NCBI RefSeq assembly: GCF_002960425.1
Contig: NZ_POIZ01000020.1
Span: forward strand, 1 to 52,377
From: Streptococcus suis
GTDB lineage: Bacteria; Bacillota; Bacilli; Lactobacillales; Streptococcaceae
Reading direction: 5' to 3'
Length of the DNA: 52,377 nucleotides
Each line of letters opens with the position of its first letter. Within the stretch, counting starts at the first letter, position 1. Of this stretch, positions 44,826 through 52,377 are shown piece after piece. Both the position numbers and the translations under genes were made by a program. Under the pieces are notes generated by a model. It was not told where the DNA came from. It worked only from the letters and a program-made list of their open reading frames with translations, and searched no databases.

Positions 44826-44850
44826 AGTTTTCGTTTTTTCTTTTAATTTT
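44815..44850 (+). terminator. flpS terminator overlapping its stop
   Basis: Stem GGAAACTT / AAGTTTTC (one mismatch) over the end of the coding region, then GTTTTTTCTTTT. Confidence 0.65.
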
Positions 44851-44908
44851 TACAAAAAATAAAAATTCACATAATGATATAGACAAATAGAAATATGCAT
44901 ATTGTGGT

Positions 44909-44929
44909 GGGTAATATCGATATTTACCC
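44909..44929. promoter_or_regulatory. Palindrome upstream of arcA
   Basis: GGGTAATATCGATATTTACCC is a near-perfect palindrome in the arcA upstream region. It is a candidate operator for FlpS, ArgR or another regulator, or a hairpin. Confidence 0.55.
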
Positions 44930-44950
44930 AAAAATAAGGAGAAAAATGTG

Positions 44951-45004
44951 ATGAATTTCTCAAAAAAATGTGAACGTTTTCAAGTTTTTATTTGTCTTCT
45001 TTGA
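44951..45004 (+). CDS. 17-residue leader ORF before arcA
   Basis: ATG at 44951 preceded by AAGGAG with about 11-nt spacing, reading MNFSKKCERFQVFICLL and then TGA. It contains one Arg codon and a perfect cre site in its DNA. It may be a leader peptide for control of the arc operon or a chance ORF. There is no homology evidence. Confidence 0.4.
   Translation: MNFSKKCERFQVFICLL
44969..44983 (-). promoter_or_regulatory. cre site (CcpA) upstream of arcA
   Basis: On the minus strand TTGAAAACGTTCACA matches the consensus WTGNAANCGNWNNCW at every position. CcpA control of arginine deiminase operons is established in streptococci. Confidence 0.75.
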
Positions 45005-45030
45005 TAGACTGTAGATGTCAAGGAAATATA

Positions 45031-45128
45031 GTCTTTTAGTTTACTTTTAGTACTAGGCAACGAGCTGTAGGCTGTACTGAAGTACGGCAAAGCGAGTTAA
45101 CGACGTAATAAAAGAAAAACTAAATGAC
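45031..45128. mobile_element. 98-bp palindromic MITE, copy 2
   Basis: Apparently identical to 10806-10903, including the terminal inverted repeats and the following GATA. Here it sits between the putative leader ORF and arcA, so it is transcribed in the arc leader and can fold into a long hairpin. Confidence 0.85.
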
Positions 45129-45197
45129 GATACATGTGGAAAGCGTACGGTCTGCACTATTTCCAATCAAGTCATAAATATAATAGGAGGATAAATC

Positions 45198-46427
45198 ATG
45201 TCACATCATCCAATCCATGTCTTTTCAGAAATTGGTAAGCTGAAAAAAGTTATGTTGCACAGGCCAGGTAAGGAAATCGAAAACCTGATGCCAGACTACC
45301 TCGAACGTCTCTTGTTTGATGATATTCCTTTCCTAGAAGATGCTCAAAAAGAGCACGATGCCTTTGCGCAAGCCCTTCGTGATGAAGGGGTAGAAGTTCT
45401 CTATCTGGAACAATTAGCTGCGGAATCATTGATAACGCCTGAAATTCGTGAACAATTTATTGATGAGTATCTTGACGAAGCCAATATTCGTGGTCGTGCT
45501 ACCAAAAAAGCCATTCGCAAACTCTTGTTGGCTATTGAGGATAACAAGGACTTGGTAGAAAAAACCATGGCTGGTATTCAAAAAGCAGAATTACCAGAAG
45601 TCCCTGCTGAAGAAAAAGGGTTGACAGATTTGGTTGAATCTTCTTACCCATTTGCGATTGATCCAATGCCAAACCTTTACTTCACACGGGATCCATTTGC
45701 GACCATCGGTAACGCGGTATCTCTCAACCATATGTATGCGGAAACCCGTAACCGCGAAACCTTGTATGGTAAGTATATCTTCACCTATCACCCAGACTAT
45801 GCAGGTAAGGTTCCTTTGGTTTATAACCGTGAGGAAACAACCCGTATTGAAGGTGGTGACGAGCTCGTTCTATCTAAAGATGTTTTGGCAGTTGGTATTT
45901 CACAACGGACCGATGCAGCTTCTATTGAGAAACTCTTAGTAAACATCTTCAAACAAAATGTTGGCTTCAAGAAAGTATTAGCCTTCGAATTTGCTAATAA
46001 CCGTAAGTTCATGCACTTGGATACTGTCTTTACCATGGTTGACTATGATAAATTCACTATTCACCCAGAAATTGAAGGAGATCTTCGTGTCTTCTCTGTG
46101 ACTTATGAAGATGAAACACTTCACATCGAAGAAGAACATGGAGACTTGGCAGAGTTGTTGGCAGCGAACCTTGGTCTTGAAAAAGTAGAGTTGATTCGTT
46201 GCGGTGGGGACAACATTGTCGCAGCAGGTCGTGAGCAGTGGAATGATGGTTCCAATACTCTGACCATTGCACCAGGTGTGGTTGTTGTTTACAAACGCAA
46301 TACGATCACCAATGCCATTTTGGAATCCAAGGGTCTTCGTTTGATTAAGGTCAGCGGAAGCGAATTGGTACGCGGTCGTGGTGGACCACGTTGTATGTCT
46401 ATGCCATTTGAACGGGAAGACCTCTAA
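45198..46427 (+). CDS. arcA: Arginine deiminase
   Basis: A 409-residue cytosolic enzyme that converts arginine to citrulline and ammonia, the first step of the arginine deiminase pathway used for ATP and acid protection. Signatures are [38 protein letters not shown] and the catalytic cysteine loop [16 protein letters not shown] near the C-terminus. TAGGAGG precedes ATG 45198. It starts the arc operon and lies 39 bp before arcB. Confidence 0.97.
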   Translation: MSHHPIHVFSEIGKLKKVMLHRPGKEIENLMPDYLERLLFDDIPFLEDAQKEHDAFAQALRDEGVEVLYLEQLAAESLITPEIREQFIDEYLDEANIRGRATKKAIRKLLLAIEDNKDLVEKTMAGIQKAELPEVPAEEKGLTDLVESSYPFAIDPMPNLYFTRDPFATIGNAVSLNHMYAETRNRETLYGKYIFTYHPDYAGKVPLVYNREETTRIEGGDELVLSKDVLAVGISQRTDAASIEKLLVNIFKQNVGFKKVLAFEFANNRKFMHLDTVFTMVDYDKFTIHPEIEGDLRVFSVTYEDETLHIEEEHGDLAELLAANLGLEKVELIRCGGDNIVAAGREQWNDGSNTLTIAPGVVVVYKRNTITNAILESKGLRLIKVSGSELVRGRGGPRCMSMPFEREDL

Positions 46428-46466
46428 GAAGAGGAATGAGTTAAAAAGAAACATAGGAGAAAAACA

Positions 46467-47480
46467 ATGACAAACATTTTTAAAGGCAGACACTTCCTTG
46501 CAGAAAAAGATTTTACTCGTGCAGAGTTAGAATGGTTGATTGATTTTTCAGCTCATTTGAAAGATTTGAAAAAACGCAACATTCCTCATCGCTACTTGGA
46601 AGGTAAAAACATTGCCCTCTTGTTTGAAAAAACATCCACTCGTACTCGTGCTGCCTTCACAGTAGCCTCTATTGACCTTGGTGCCCATCCAGAATATCTT
46701 GGTGCAAATGACATCCAGCTTGGTAAGAAAGAATCGACTGAAGATACGGCTAAGGTTTTGGGACGTATGTTCGATGGTATTGAATTCCGTGGTTTTAGTC
46801 AAAAAATGGTGGAAGAATTGGCAGAATTCTCTGGTGTGCCAGTATGGAATGGCTTGACAGATGCATGGCACCCTACTCAAATGTTGGCTGACTACTTGAC
46901 CGTCAAAGAAAACTTTGGCAAATTGGAAGGTTTGACCTTGGTATACTGCGGTGATGGTCGTAACAACGTTGCCAATTCACTGTTGGTAACAGGTGCCATC
47001 CTTGGTGTCAATGTTCATATCTTCTCACCAAAAGAACTCTTCCCTGATGAAACAGTTGTAGCATTGGCAGAAGGATTTGCTAAAGAATCTGGAGCGCGTG
47101 TGCTTATTACTGACAATGCTGATGAAGCAGTCAAAGGCGCAGATGTTCTCTATACAGACGTTTGGGTATCCATGGGTGAAGAAGCAAAATTTGCAGAACG
47201 CGTTGCCCTCTTGAAACCATACCAAGTCAATATGGAATTGGTGAAAAAAGCAGACAATGACAATCTTATCTTCTTGCACTGCTTGCCAGCCTTCCATGAT
47301 ACCAACACGGTTTATGGTAAAGATGTTGCTGAAAAATTCGGCGTAGAAGAAATGGAAGTAACAGACGAAGTCTTCCGCAGCAAGTATGCTCGTCACTTCG
47401 ATCAAGCTGAAAACCGTATGCACACTATTAAAGCGGTTATGGCAGCGACTTTAGGGGATCCATTTGTTCCACGTGTGTAA
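46467..47480 (+). CDS. arcB: Catabolic ornithine carbamoyltransferase
   Basis: A 337-residue enzyme converting citrulline and phosphate to ornithine and carbamoyl phosphate. The carbamoyl-phosphate site [12 protein letters not shown] and the ornithine/catalytic loop [10 protein letters not shown] are intact. TAGGAG precedes the start. Its stop codon lies within the left end of a BOX-like element, and a terminator follows before arcC. Confidence 0.97.
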   Translation: MTNIFKGRHFLAEKDFTRAELEWLIDFSAHLKDLKKRNIPHRYLEGKNIALLFEKTSTRTRAAFTVASIDLGAHPEYLGANDIQLGKKESTEDTAKVLGRMFDGIEFRGFSQKMVEELAEFSGVPVWNGLTDAWHPTQMLADYLTVKENFGKLEGLTLVYCGDGRNNVANSLLVTGAILGVNVHIFSPKELFPDETVVALAEGFAKESGARVLITDNADEAVKGADVLYTDVWVSMGEEAKFAERVALLKPYQVNMELVKKADNDNLIFLHCLPAFHDTNTVYGKDVAEKFGVEEMEVTDEVFRSKYARHFDQAENRMHTIKAVMAATLGDPFVPRV

Positions 47481-47688
47481 TACTCTTCGAAAATCAAACT
47501 CATACGTTGTTGCCTCGATTTGATGACTGAAAAACTCCAGTGGAGGTTTTCAGCCTGTTCCCTTGAAGTATAAAAGGAACGGAGTTCTATCTTCATATGT
47601 AGAAACGAACTTCGCTCGCTCCATTTCTAACCTCCAAAGGTTCCTCGAACCTTTGGAGCAAGTCTGATTTTGATTTTCATTGAGTATA
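47479..47688 (-). repeat. BOX-like element between arcB and arcC
   Basis: Left end AATACTCTTCGAAAATCAAA and right end TTTTGATTTTCATTGAGTAT are the boxC and boxA ends read from the minus strand. The interior carries two strong hairpins: CTGAAAAACTCCA / TGGAGGTTTTCAG and CTCCAAAGGTTC / GAACCTTTGGAG (12-bp perfect stem). It overlaps the arcB stop. Confidence 0.75.
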
Positions 47689-47710
47689 TTCTCTAGTCAT
47701 CGCACCTCCT

Positions 47711-47735
47711 GGGGCTGTAACCCAGCCCCTTTTCT
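47711..47735 (+). terminator. Terminator between arcB and arcC
   Basis: Perfect GC-rich stem GGGGCTG / CAGCCCC with a 5-nt loop, then TTTTCTT. It is a strong intrinsic terminator, 58 bp upstream of arcC. Confidence 0.8.
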
Positions 47736-47746
47736 TAGATATAAAA

Positions 47747-47761
47747 ATGAAAGCGATTTCT
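47747..47761 (+). promoter_or_regulatory. cre site (CcpA) upstream of arcC
   Basis: ATGAAAGCGATTTCT matches WTGNAANCGNWNNCW at every position, 31 bp before the arcC ATG. Confidence 0.7.
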
Positions 47762-47792
47762 ATGATGTGAAAGAGAGGCGAAAACATAAGAT

Positions 47793-48740
47793 ATGACCAA
47801 TCGTAAAATTGTAGTAGCCTTGGGTGGCAATGCTATTTTATCTTCCGACCCATCGGCTAAAGCCCAAAAGGAAGCCTTGGTACAAACTGCCAAGCACCTT
47901 GTTAAACTAATCAAAAATGGTGACGACTTGATCATCACGCATGGTAATGGTCCTCAAGTCGGAAACCTCTTGCTCCAAAACCTGGCAGCTGATTCAGAAA
48001 AGAACCCAGCTTTTCCACTGGATAGCTTGGTAGCTATGACAGAGGGCTCCATTGGTTTTTGGTTGCAAAATGCCTTGGAAAATGAATTGATCAAGGAAGG
48101 CATTGAAAAAGATGTAGCTTCCGTCGTTACCCAGGTTATTGTTGATAAAAATGACCCGGCCTTTGAGAATTTGACCAAACCGATCGGACCATTCTACACA
48201 GAAGAAGAAGCCAAAGCAGAAGCTGAAAAGACTGGCGCAACCTTCAAAGAAGATGCCGGACGTGGCTGGCGCAAAGTCGTTGCTTCGCCAAAACCTGTAG
48301 GAATCAAAGAAATTGGTACCATTCGTACCCTTCTCAATGCAGGTGAAGTGGTCGTAGCTGCTGGTGGAGGTGGTATCCCAGTTGTCCAAGAAGCAGATGG
48401 CACATTGACAGGTGTGGAAGCTGTTATCGATAAGGACTTTGCTTCTCAATGTTTGGCAGAATTGGTTGATGCAGACTTGTTTATCGTCTTGACAGGCGTA
48501 GACTATGTCTTTGTTAACTACAATGAACCAGACCAAGAAAAATTAGAAACTGTTACCGTAGCTGAATTGGAAGAATACATCAAACAAAATCAATTCGCAC
48601 CTGGTTCCATGCTACCGAAAGTTGAAGCAGCTATTGCTTTTGTAAACAATAAGCCGCAATCAAAAGCAGTCATTACCTCATTAGAAAACTTAGGCGCTTT
48701 GATTGAATCCGATAGCGGTACTATCATTGTCAAAGGCTAA
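47793..48740 (+). CDS. arcC: Carbamate kinase
   Basis: A 315-residue amino-acid-kinase-fold enzyme that makes ATP from carbamoyl phosphate, the energy-yielding step of the arginine deiminase pathway. Motifs include [47 protein letters not shown] and a C-terminal [17 protein letters not shown] precedes the start at about 12-nt spacing, a little long. It is preceded by a terminator and a cre site, which suggests expression separable from arcAB. Confidence 0.96.
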   Translation: MTNRKIVVALGGNAILSSDPSAKAQKEALVQTAKHLVKLIKNGDDLIITHGNGPQVGNLLLQNLAADSEKNPAFPLDSLVAMTEGSIGFWLQNALENELIKEGIEKDVASVVTQVIVDKNDPAFENLTKPIGPFYTEEEAKAEAEKTGATFKEDAGRGWRKVVASPKPVGIKEIGTIRTLLNAGEVVVAAGGGGIPVVQEADGTLTGVEAVIDKDFASQCLAELVDADLFIVLTGVDYVFVNYNEPDQEKLETVTVAELEEYIKQNQFAPGSMLPKVEAAIAFVNNKPQSKAVITSLENLGALIESDSGTIIVKG

Positions 48741-49065
48741 GTAGCTGTATGTATCTTTGAGGCTTCTATTTGTTGATGTACTCTGCATGAAAATATAGTT
48801 TTTAAACTAGACGGGTTATTTATTGATGGAGTTAGGGGAGTGGAAGTATTGATAGTCCTACAAGGGTTCCCTTTAATCGAAACATGAAGGTCTGGGCTTC
48901 TAAGCTCCCTCCCCTCTCATCCATTTCCTATCAAGTATCTATCTATAAGCAATGATTTCAGATAATAGACTGAAGGAGATAGACATCTCTTGAAGATAGG
49001 TGGATATTTGATACGGTCATTTCGGATACAAGATTACTTTAAAAATATTATAGGAGGTTTTTGCG
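48741..49065. other. 325-bp gap between arcC and arcD
   Basis: No ORF of note. It contains a small TAGTTT / AAACTA inverted repeat and several pyrimidine-rich stretches (TCCCTCCCCTCTC), but no clear terminator or promoter. TAGGAGG at its right end is the arcD ribosome binding site. Confidence 0.5.
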
Positions 49066-50571
49066 ATGAGCGAAAAAGTGAAAAAAGGCTTTAAAATGCC
49101 TTCGTCGTATTCTATTTTGATGCTCATTATTGCCTTTATGGCAGTTATGACATGGATTATTCCAGCTGGTCAGTATGAGAAAGACGAAGCTGGGAAATTT
49201 ATCACAGGCACCTATCAGGCAGTAGCACAAAATCCACAAGGGATTTGGGATATTTTGATGGCACCTGTTCGGGCTATGTTGGGTCACGGTGATACCAGCA
49301 AGGCTATCGACGTTGCCTTCTTCATCCTGATGGTTGGTTCCTTCTTGGGCGTGGTCAATGAAACGGGTGCGCTTGATGTGGGGATTGCCTCTATCGTGAA
49401 ACGTTTCAAAGGCCGTGAAAAAATGTTGATTTACATTCTCATGCCTTTGTTTGCCTTGGGTGGCTCCACCTATGGTATGGGTGAGGAAACCATGGCCTTC
49501 TTCCCACTGCTAGTTCCAGTTATGATGGCGGTTGGTTTTGACAGTATCACTGGTGTGGCTATTATCTTACTTGGTTCTCAAATCGGCTGTTTGGCTTCTA
49601 CTGTAAACCCATTTGCGACAGGTGTTGCTTCTGATGCGGCAGGTGTGTCTTTGGCAGATGGTATGATTTGGCGGATTATCTTCTTTATCGTCATTTTGGG
49701 CTTGGGCGTTTGGTTCGTTGCCAACTATGCTGAAAAAGTGCAAAAGGACCCAACTAAATCTCTCGTTTACAAACAACGTGAAGCAGATATGGCCCACTTC
49801 AATGTCAATACTTCAAAAGAAGAAGTAAATGCTGTCTTAACCCCTGCTCAAAAACGTGTTCTTTGGGTATTTGTCTTGACCTTTGTTGTCATGATTTGTA
49901 GCTTTATTCCTTGGGAAGACTTGGGTGTCTCTGTCTTTGCTGATTTCAATACTTGGTTGCTTGGCTTGCCAGGTATCGGTCAAGTCATTGGTAGCTCAAC
50001 CTATCCATTTGGCTGGTGGTACTTCCCTGAAGGAGCTATGCTTTTTGCAGTAGCAGGTGTCTTGGTCGGTGTGGTCTATGGCATGGATGAAGCGCGTCTT
50101 GTCAAGGCCTTTATGAATGGTGCTGCGGACTTGCTCAGCGTTGCCCTTATCTGTGCAGTGGCGCGTGGTATTCAAGTGATTATGAATGATGGTATGATTA
50201 CGGCGACCATTCTACATTGGGGCGAAGTTGGTTTACAAGGTCTATCTTCACAGGTCTTCATTATTTTGACCTATCTCTTCTACTTACCGATGTCCTTCTT
50301 GATTCCATCCACATCTGGTCTTGCAGGCGCATCAATGGGTATCATGGCACCTCTAGGCGAATTTGTCAATGTACCAGCTCATTTGATTATCACAGCCTTC
50401 CAAGCAGCTTCTGGTGTATTGAACTTGGTTGCTCCTACATCAGGTATCGTAATGGGTGCCTTGGCTCTTGGTCGTGTGGAAATCGGTACTTGGTACAAGT
50501 TTGTTGGTAAATTGATTGCAGCTATCGTCCTTGCCTCAATCGCTATCCTTGTCATTGCGACATTCTTCTAA
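49066..50571 (+). CDS. arcD: YfcC-family antiporter, probable arginine-ornithine exchanger
   Basis: A 501-residue membrane protein of the YfcC / C4-dicarboxylate-like family with about 12 hydrophobic segments. Recognisable blocks are MTWIIPAGQYEKDEAGKFI, GGSTYGMGEETMAFFPLLVPVM, QIGCLASTVNPFATGVASDAAG and PSTSGLAGASMGIMAPL. In S. suis and other lactobacillales the arc cluster gene of this family is named arcD, and it exchanges arginine for ornithine. This is known for the locus rather than shown by the sequence. TAGGAGG precedes ATG 49066. Confidence 0.87.
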   Translation: MSEKVKKGFKMPSSYSILMLIIAFMAVMTWIIPAGQYEKDEAGKFITGTYQAVAQNPQGIWDILMAPVRAMLGHGDTSKAIDVAFFILMVGSFLGVVNETGALDVGIASIVKRFKGREKMLIYILMPLFALGGSTYGMGEETMAFFPLLVPVMMAVGFDSITGVAIILLGSQIGCLASTVNPFATGVASDAAGVSLADGMIWRIIFFIVILGLGVWFVANYAEKVQKDPTKSLVYKQREADMAHFNVNTSKEEVNAVLTPAQKRVLWVFVLTFVVMICSFIPWEDLGVSVFADFNTWLLGLPGIGQVIGSSTYPFGWWYFPEGAMLFAVAGVLVGVVYGMDEARLVKAFMNGAADLLSVALICAVARGIQVIMNDGMITATILHWGEVGLQGLSSQVFIILTYLFYLPMSFLIPSTSGLAGASMGIMAPLGEFVNVPAHLIITAFQAASGVLNLVAPTSGIVMGALALGRVEIGTWYKFVGKLIAAIVLASIAILVIATFF

Positions 50572-50687
50572 TCGAAAATCTGGGTCAGTTTCTATCTTTG
50601 AAGCAGATGAAATCTGGCTCAGTTTTTCCTTTTGTGATAGAATGGAATTAGTAAGAACAATAGTTTAATCTGTTGAAAGGAGTAACA

Positions 50688-52028
50688 ATGGAAACAAGTT
50701 TTATTCAAACTACTCATCAGGAAGAGTGTGTCCAGGCTATTAAAGATTTGGTGGCTTTTCCGTCTGTCCTGCACGAACATCAAGCTGAGACACCGTTTGG
50801 TCAAGCTATTCAGGATGTTCTGGAACATACTTTAGCCATGACGGAGAAAATGGGGTTTAAAACCTATTTAGACCCTGCAGGCTATTACGGTTATGCAGAA
50901 ATTGGTCAGGGGCAAGACTTGCTGGCTGTTCTCTGCCATTTGGATGTCGTACCTGCTGGTGATCTCAAGCAATGGAAGACGCCGCCTTTTGAAGCAGTCG
51001 TTAAAGATGGCTTCCTGATTGGTCGAGGTGTTCAGGATGATAAGGGACCATCTATGGCAGCCCTCTTTGCTGTTAAGGCTTTAATGGATGCAGGTGTTTC
51101 CTTTACCAAACGCATTCGCTTTATTTTTGGTACAGATGAAGAAACGCTTTGGCGGTGTATGAATCGCTACAATCAACTAGAAGAAGTAGCAACTATGGGC
51201 TTTGCACCAGATTCCTCCTTCCCTTTGACCTATGCGGAAAAAGGCTTGCTCCAGGCAAAATTACATGGACCGGGTCATCCTTGTTTGAATATCGAAGCTG
51301 GTACCGCCTATAATGTGGTTCCTGCCAAGGCTAGTTATTCAGGGCATTTGTTGGCCGGGATTATTGCGGAGTTAGACCAGCTCGGTTTTGACTACGAAGC
51401 AAAGGATGATCAAGTGACTGTCCTCGGTATTTCTCGTCATGCAAAAGATGCTGCGGAAGGTGTTAATGCCATTGTTCGTTTGGCCAAGGCTTTGGAACAT
51501 TTTGAAAATCACCCTGCCCTTGATTTCATTGTCAATGCTATCGGAGAAGATGCCACAGGCTTCAAGCTGTTTGGTGATGTAACCGATGAGCCGTCAGGTA
51601 CCTTGAGTTTCAATATTGCGGGCCTAACCATCAATGCCAAGAGATCAGAAATTCGTTTGGACATTCGCATACCAGTCACAGCTGACAAGGAAAAATTAGT
51701 GGAAACCTTACAAGCCAAGGCTCAGGAATGTGGTCTGACCTATGAAGAATATGACTACTTGGCAGCACTGTATGTTCCACTGGATAGCCAGTTGGTATCG
51801 ACACTGATGTCGGTTTATCAGGATAAGACTGGTGATATGGTTAGTCAACCAATTTCATCAGGTGGAGCGACCTTTGCTCGTACCATGCCAAACTGTGTGG
51901 CCTTTGGAGCTTGTTTCCCCGATACAGAGCAGACAGAGCACCAGGAAAATGAACGCATGCCATTGGAAGATTTGTACAAGACAATGGACATCTACGCTGA
52001 AGCCATCTATCGTTTAGCAGCGGAATAA
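50688..52028 (+). CDS. M20-family metallodipeptidase of the arc cluster
   Basis: About 446 residues, M20/Sapep-type di-zinc peptidase. The metal ligands are visible in LAVLCHLDVVPAGD, GRGVQDDKGP, GTDEETLWRC (general-base Glu) and the late SSGGATFARTMPNCVAFG. It is likely to release amino acids, possibly arginine, from dipeptides to feed the pathway. I recall this arc-cluster gene of S. suis being called arcT (putative Xaa-His dipeptidase) but am not certain. ATG 50688 is chosen because AAAGGAG lies 5 nt upstream; a TTG at 50673 would overlap that site. Confidence 0.87.
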   Translation: METSFIQTTHQEECVQAIKDLVAFPSVLHEHQAETPFGQAIQDVLEHTLAMTEKMGFKTYLDPAGYYGYAEIGQGQDLLAVLCHLDVVPAGDLKQWKTPPFEAVVKDGFLIGRGVQDDKGPSMAALFAVKALMDAGVSFTKRIRFIFGTDEETLWRCMNRYNQLEEVATMGFAPDSSFPLTYAEKGLLQAKLHGPGHPCLNIEAGTAYNVVPAKASYSGHLLAGIIAELDQLGFDYEAKDDQVTVLGISRHAKDAAEGVNAIVRLAKALEHFENHPALDFIVNAIGEDATGFKLFGDVTDEPSGTLSFNIAGLTINAKRSEIRLDIRIPVTADKEKLVETLQAKAQECGLTYEEYDYLAALYVPLDSQLVSTLMSVYQDKTGDMVSQPISSGGATFARTMPNCVAFGACFPDTEQTEHQENERMPLEDLYKTMDIYAEAIYRLAAE

Positions 52029-52068
52029 CAAAAAAAGAGGCTGGGCAAAAACTAGCCGCTCACATATA

Positions 52069-52107
52069 AAAAAACGAGCAATTCCAATTAGGATTTGCTC
52101 GTTTTCC
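52069..52107. terminator. Terminator after the M20 peptidase
   Basis: Stem AACGAGCAA / TTGCTCGTT followed by TTCCATTT. It may be part of the left end of the insertion sequence that follows. Confidence 0.7.
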
Positions 52108-52159
52108 ATTTCATGCTTTATAATTATAATAACGACAAAACAACTAGAAAGGCATGAAA

Positions 52160-52377
52160 ATGTATAAACAGTATAACACAAATCAGTTAAGTTTGGAATT
52201 AAATCTTGCTTGGGATTTACCTGCAACGCATGAGGCTCGTCTGATTAGTCAGTTTGTGGATACTATTCCTTTATCCGTTCTATTAGAAGAAACTTCCCAT
52301 ACTGGTCGTCCAGCCTTTCATCCAGCCATGTTGCTCAAAATGACCCTGTTCGCCTATGCTCGCCAGGTATTCTCTGT
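52160..52377 (+). mobile_element. IS1182-type transposase, 5' part only (cut by the window)
   Basis: ATG 52160, preceded by AGAAAGG, opens a frame reading MYKQYNTNQLSLELNLAWDL, with PATHEARLISQFVDTIPLS, then TGRPAFHPAMLLKMTLFAYARQVFS to the window edge. The GRPAFHPAMLLKM block is the DUF772-type N-terminus of IS1182-family transposases. The IS left end is probably near 52035, but the terminal repeat cannot be confirmed without the right end. Confidence 0.85.

Larger units (their letters stand above)
44826..45197. promoter_or_regulatory. arcA upstream regulatory region (372 bp)
   Basis: From left to right it holds the flpS terminator, an ArgR-half-site-like AAAAATTCACAT (about 44860-44871), an imperfect 21-bp palindrome (44909-44929), a 17-codon ORF with a strong ribosome binding site (44951-45004), a perfect cre match (44969-44983) inside that ORF, and one MITE copy (45031-45128). 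AGGAGG just before 45198 is the arcA ribosome binding site. Confidence 0.65.

Noticed and set aside
50575..50625. Direct repeat AAATCTGG(G/C)TCAGTTT after arcD as a terminator
   Set aside because: The copies are direct, not inverted, and no stable hairpin was found.
1..52377. CRISPR arrays, tRNA and rRNA genes
   Set aside because: None seen on either strand by eye: no regularly spaced repeats and no tRNA- or rRNA-like sequence.

Overview
The window is low-GC Firmicute DNA that fits Streptococcus suis best. Three things support this: the capsule flank order degV-like (orfZ), GntR/MocR-like (orfY), yaaA-like (orfX), then wzg-wzd-wze-wzh; a FlpS-type Crp/Fnr gene next to an arcABC-D arginine deiminase cluster; and BOX-like repeats plus a small palindromic MITE. 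The species call is inference from gene order and protein families, with no database search.

Layout. 1-505 is a gene-poor left edge with a 13-G tract, a BOX-like repeat, a terminator and the phoH promoter. 506-12420 holds housekeeping genes: phoH, an M13 peptidase lipoprotein, a GNAT acetyltransferase, an MBL hydrolase, dinG, the proline genes proB-proA-proC, and a divergent TetR/degV pair with a palindromic operator. 12534-14641 is the classical left flank of the S. suis capsule locus (orfY, orfX). 14752-31643 is the capsule operon: the regulatory and export genes wzg, wzd, wze, wzh; the glucose-1-phosphate transferase wchA; the rhamnosyltransferase wchF; further glycosyltransferases; a DUF1919 protein; a Wzy-like polymerase; a pyruvyl-transferase-like protein; a Wzx flippase; and a nitroreductase-like protein. 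The serotype-specific part (about 19.8-32.3 kb) is strikingly AT-rich. It contains a dead DUF6625-type gene, a 1.15 kb stretch of decayed sequence and a small membrane-protein gene with an early stop.

32570-34997 carries an Rpn-family PD-(D/E)XK nuclease gene, a tandem stand-alone copy of its C-terminal domain, and then glf (UDP-galactopyranose mutase). Full-length Rpn proteins are known to be toxic antiphage nucleases that are inhibited by a small C-terminal product translated from inside the same gene. Here the nuclease gene has a near-perfect internal ribosome binding site for such a product, and a second copy of exactly that 85-codon unit with its own ribosome binding site sits directly downstream. 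This is the most interesting candidate system in the window.

35145-42689 returns to housekeeping genes: MarR, a tseB-like gene, aspartate aminotransferase, asnS, a RelBE-type toxin-antitoxin module bracketed by two copies of the same terminator, and ridA, rapZ, yvcK and whiA. 42898-43854 is a secreted non-specific nuclease on the minus strand. 44130-52028 is the arginine deiminase region: flpS, arcA, arcB, arcC, an ArcD-like antiporter and an M20 dipeptidase. It shows two perfect cre matches for CcpA, a short leader ORF, one MITE copy, and a BOX-like element plus terminator between arcB and arcC. The window ends inside an IS1182-type transposase gene. I saw no rRNA or tRNA gene and no CRISPR array.
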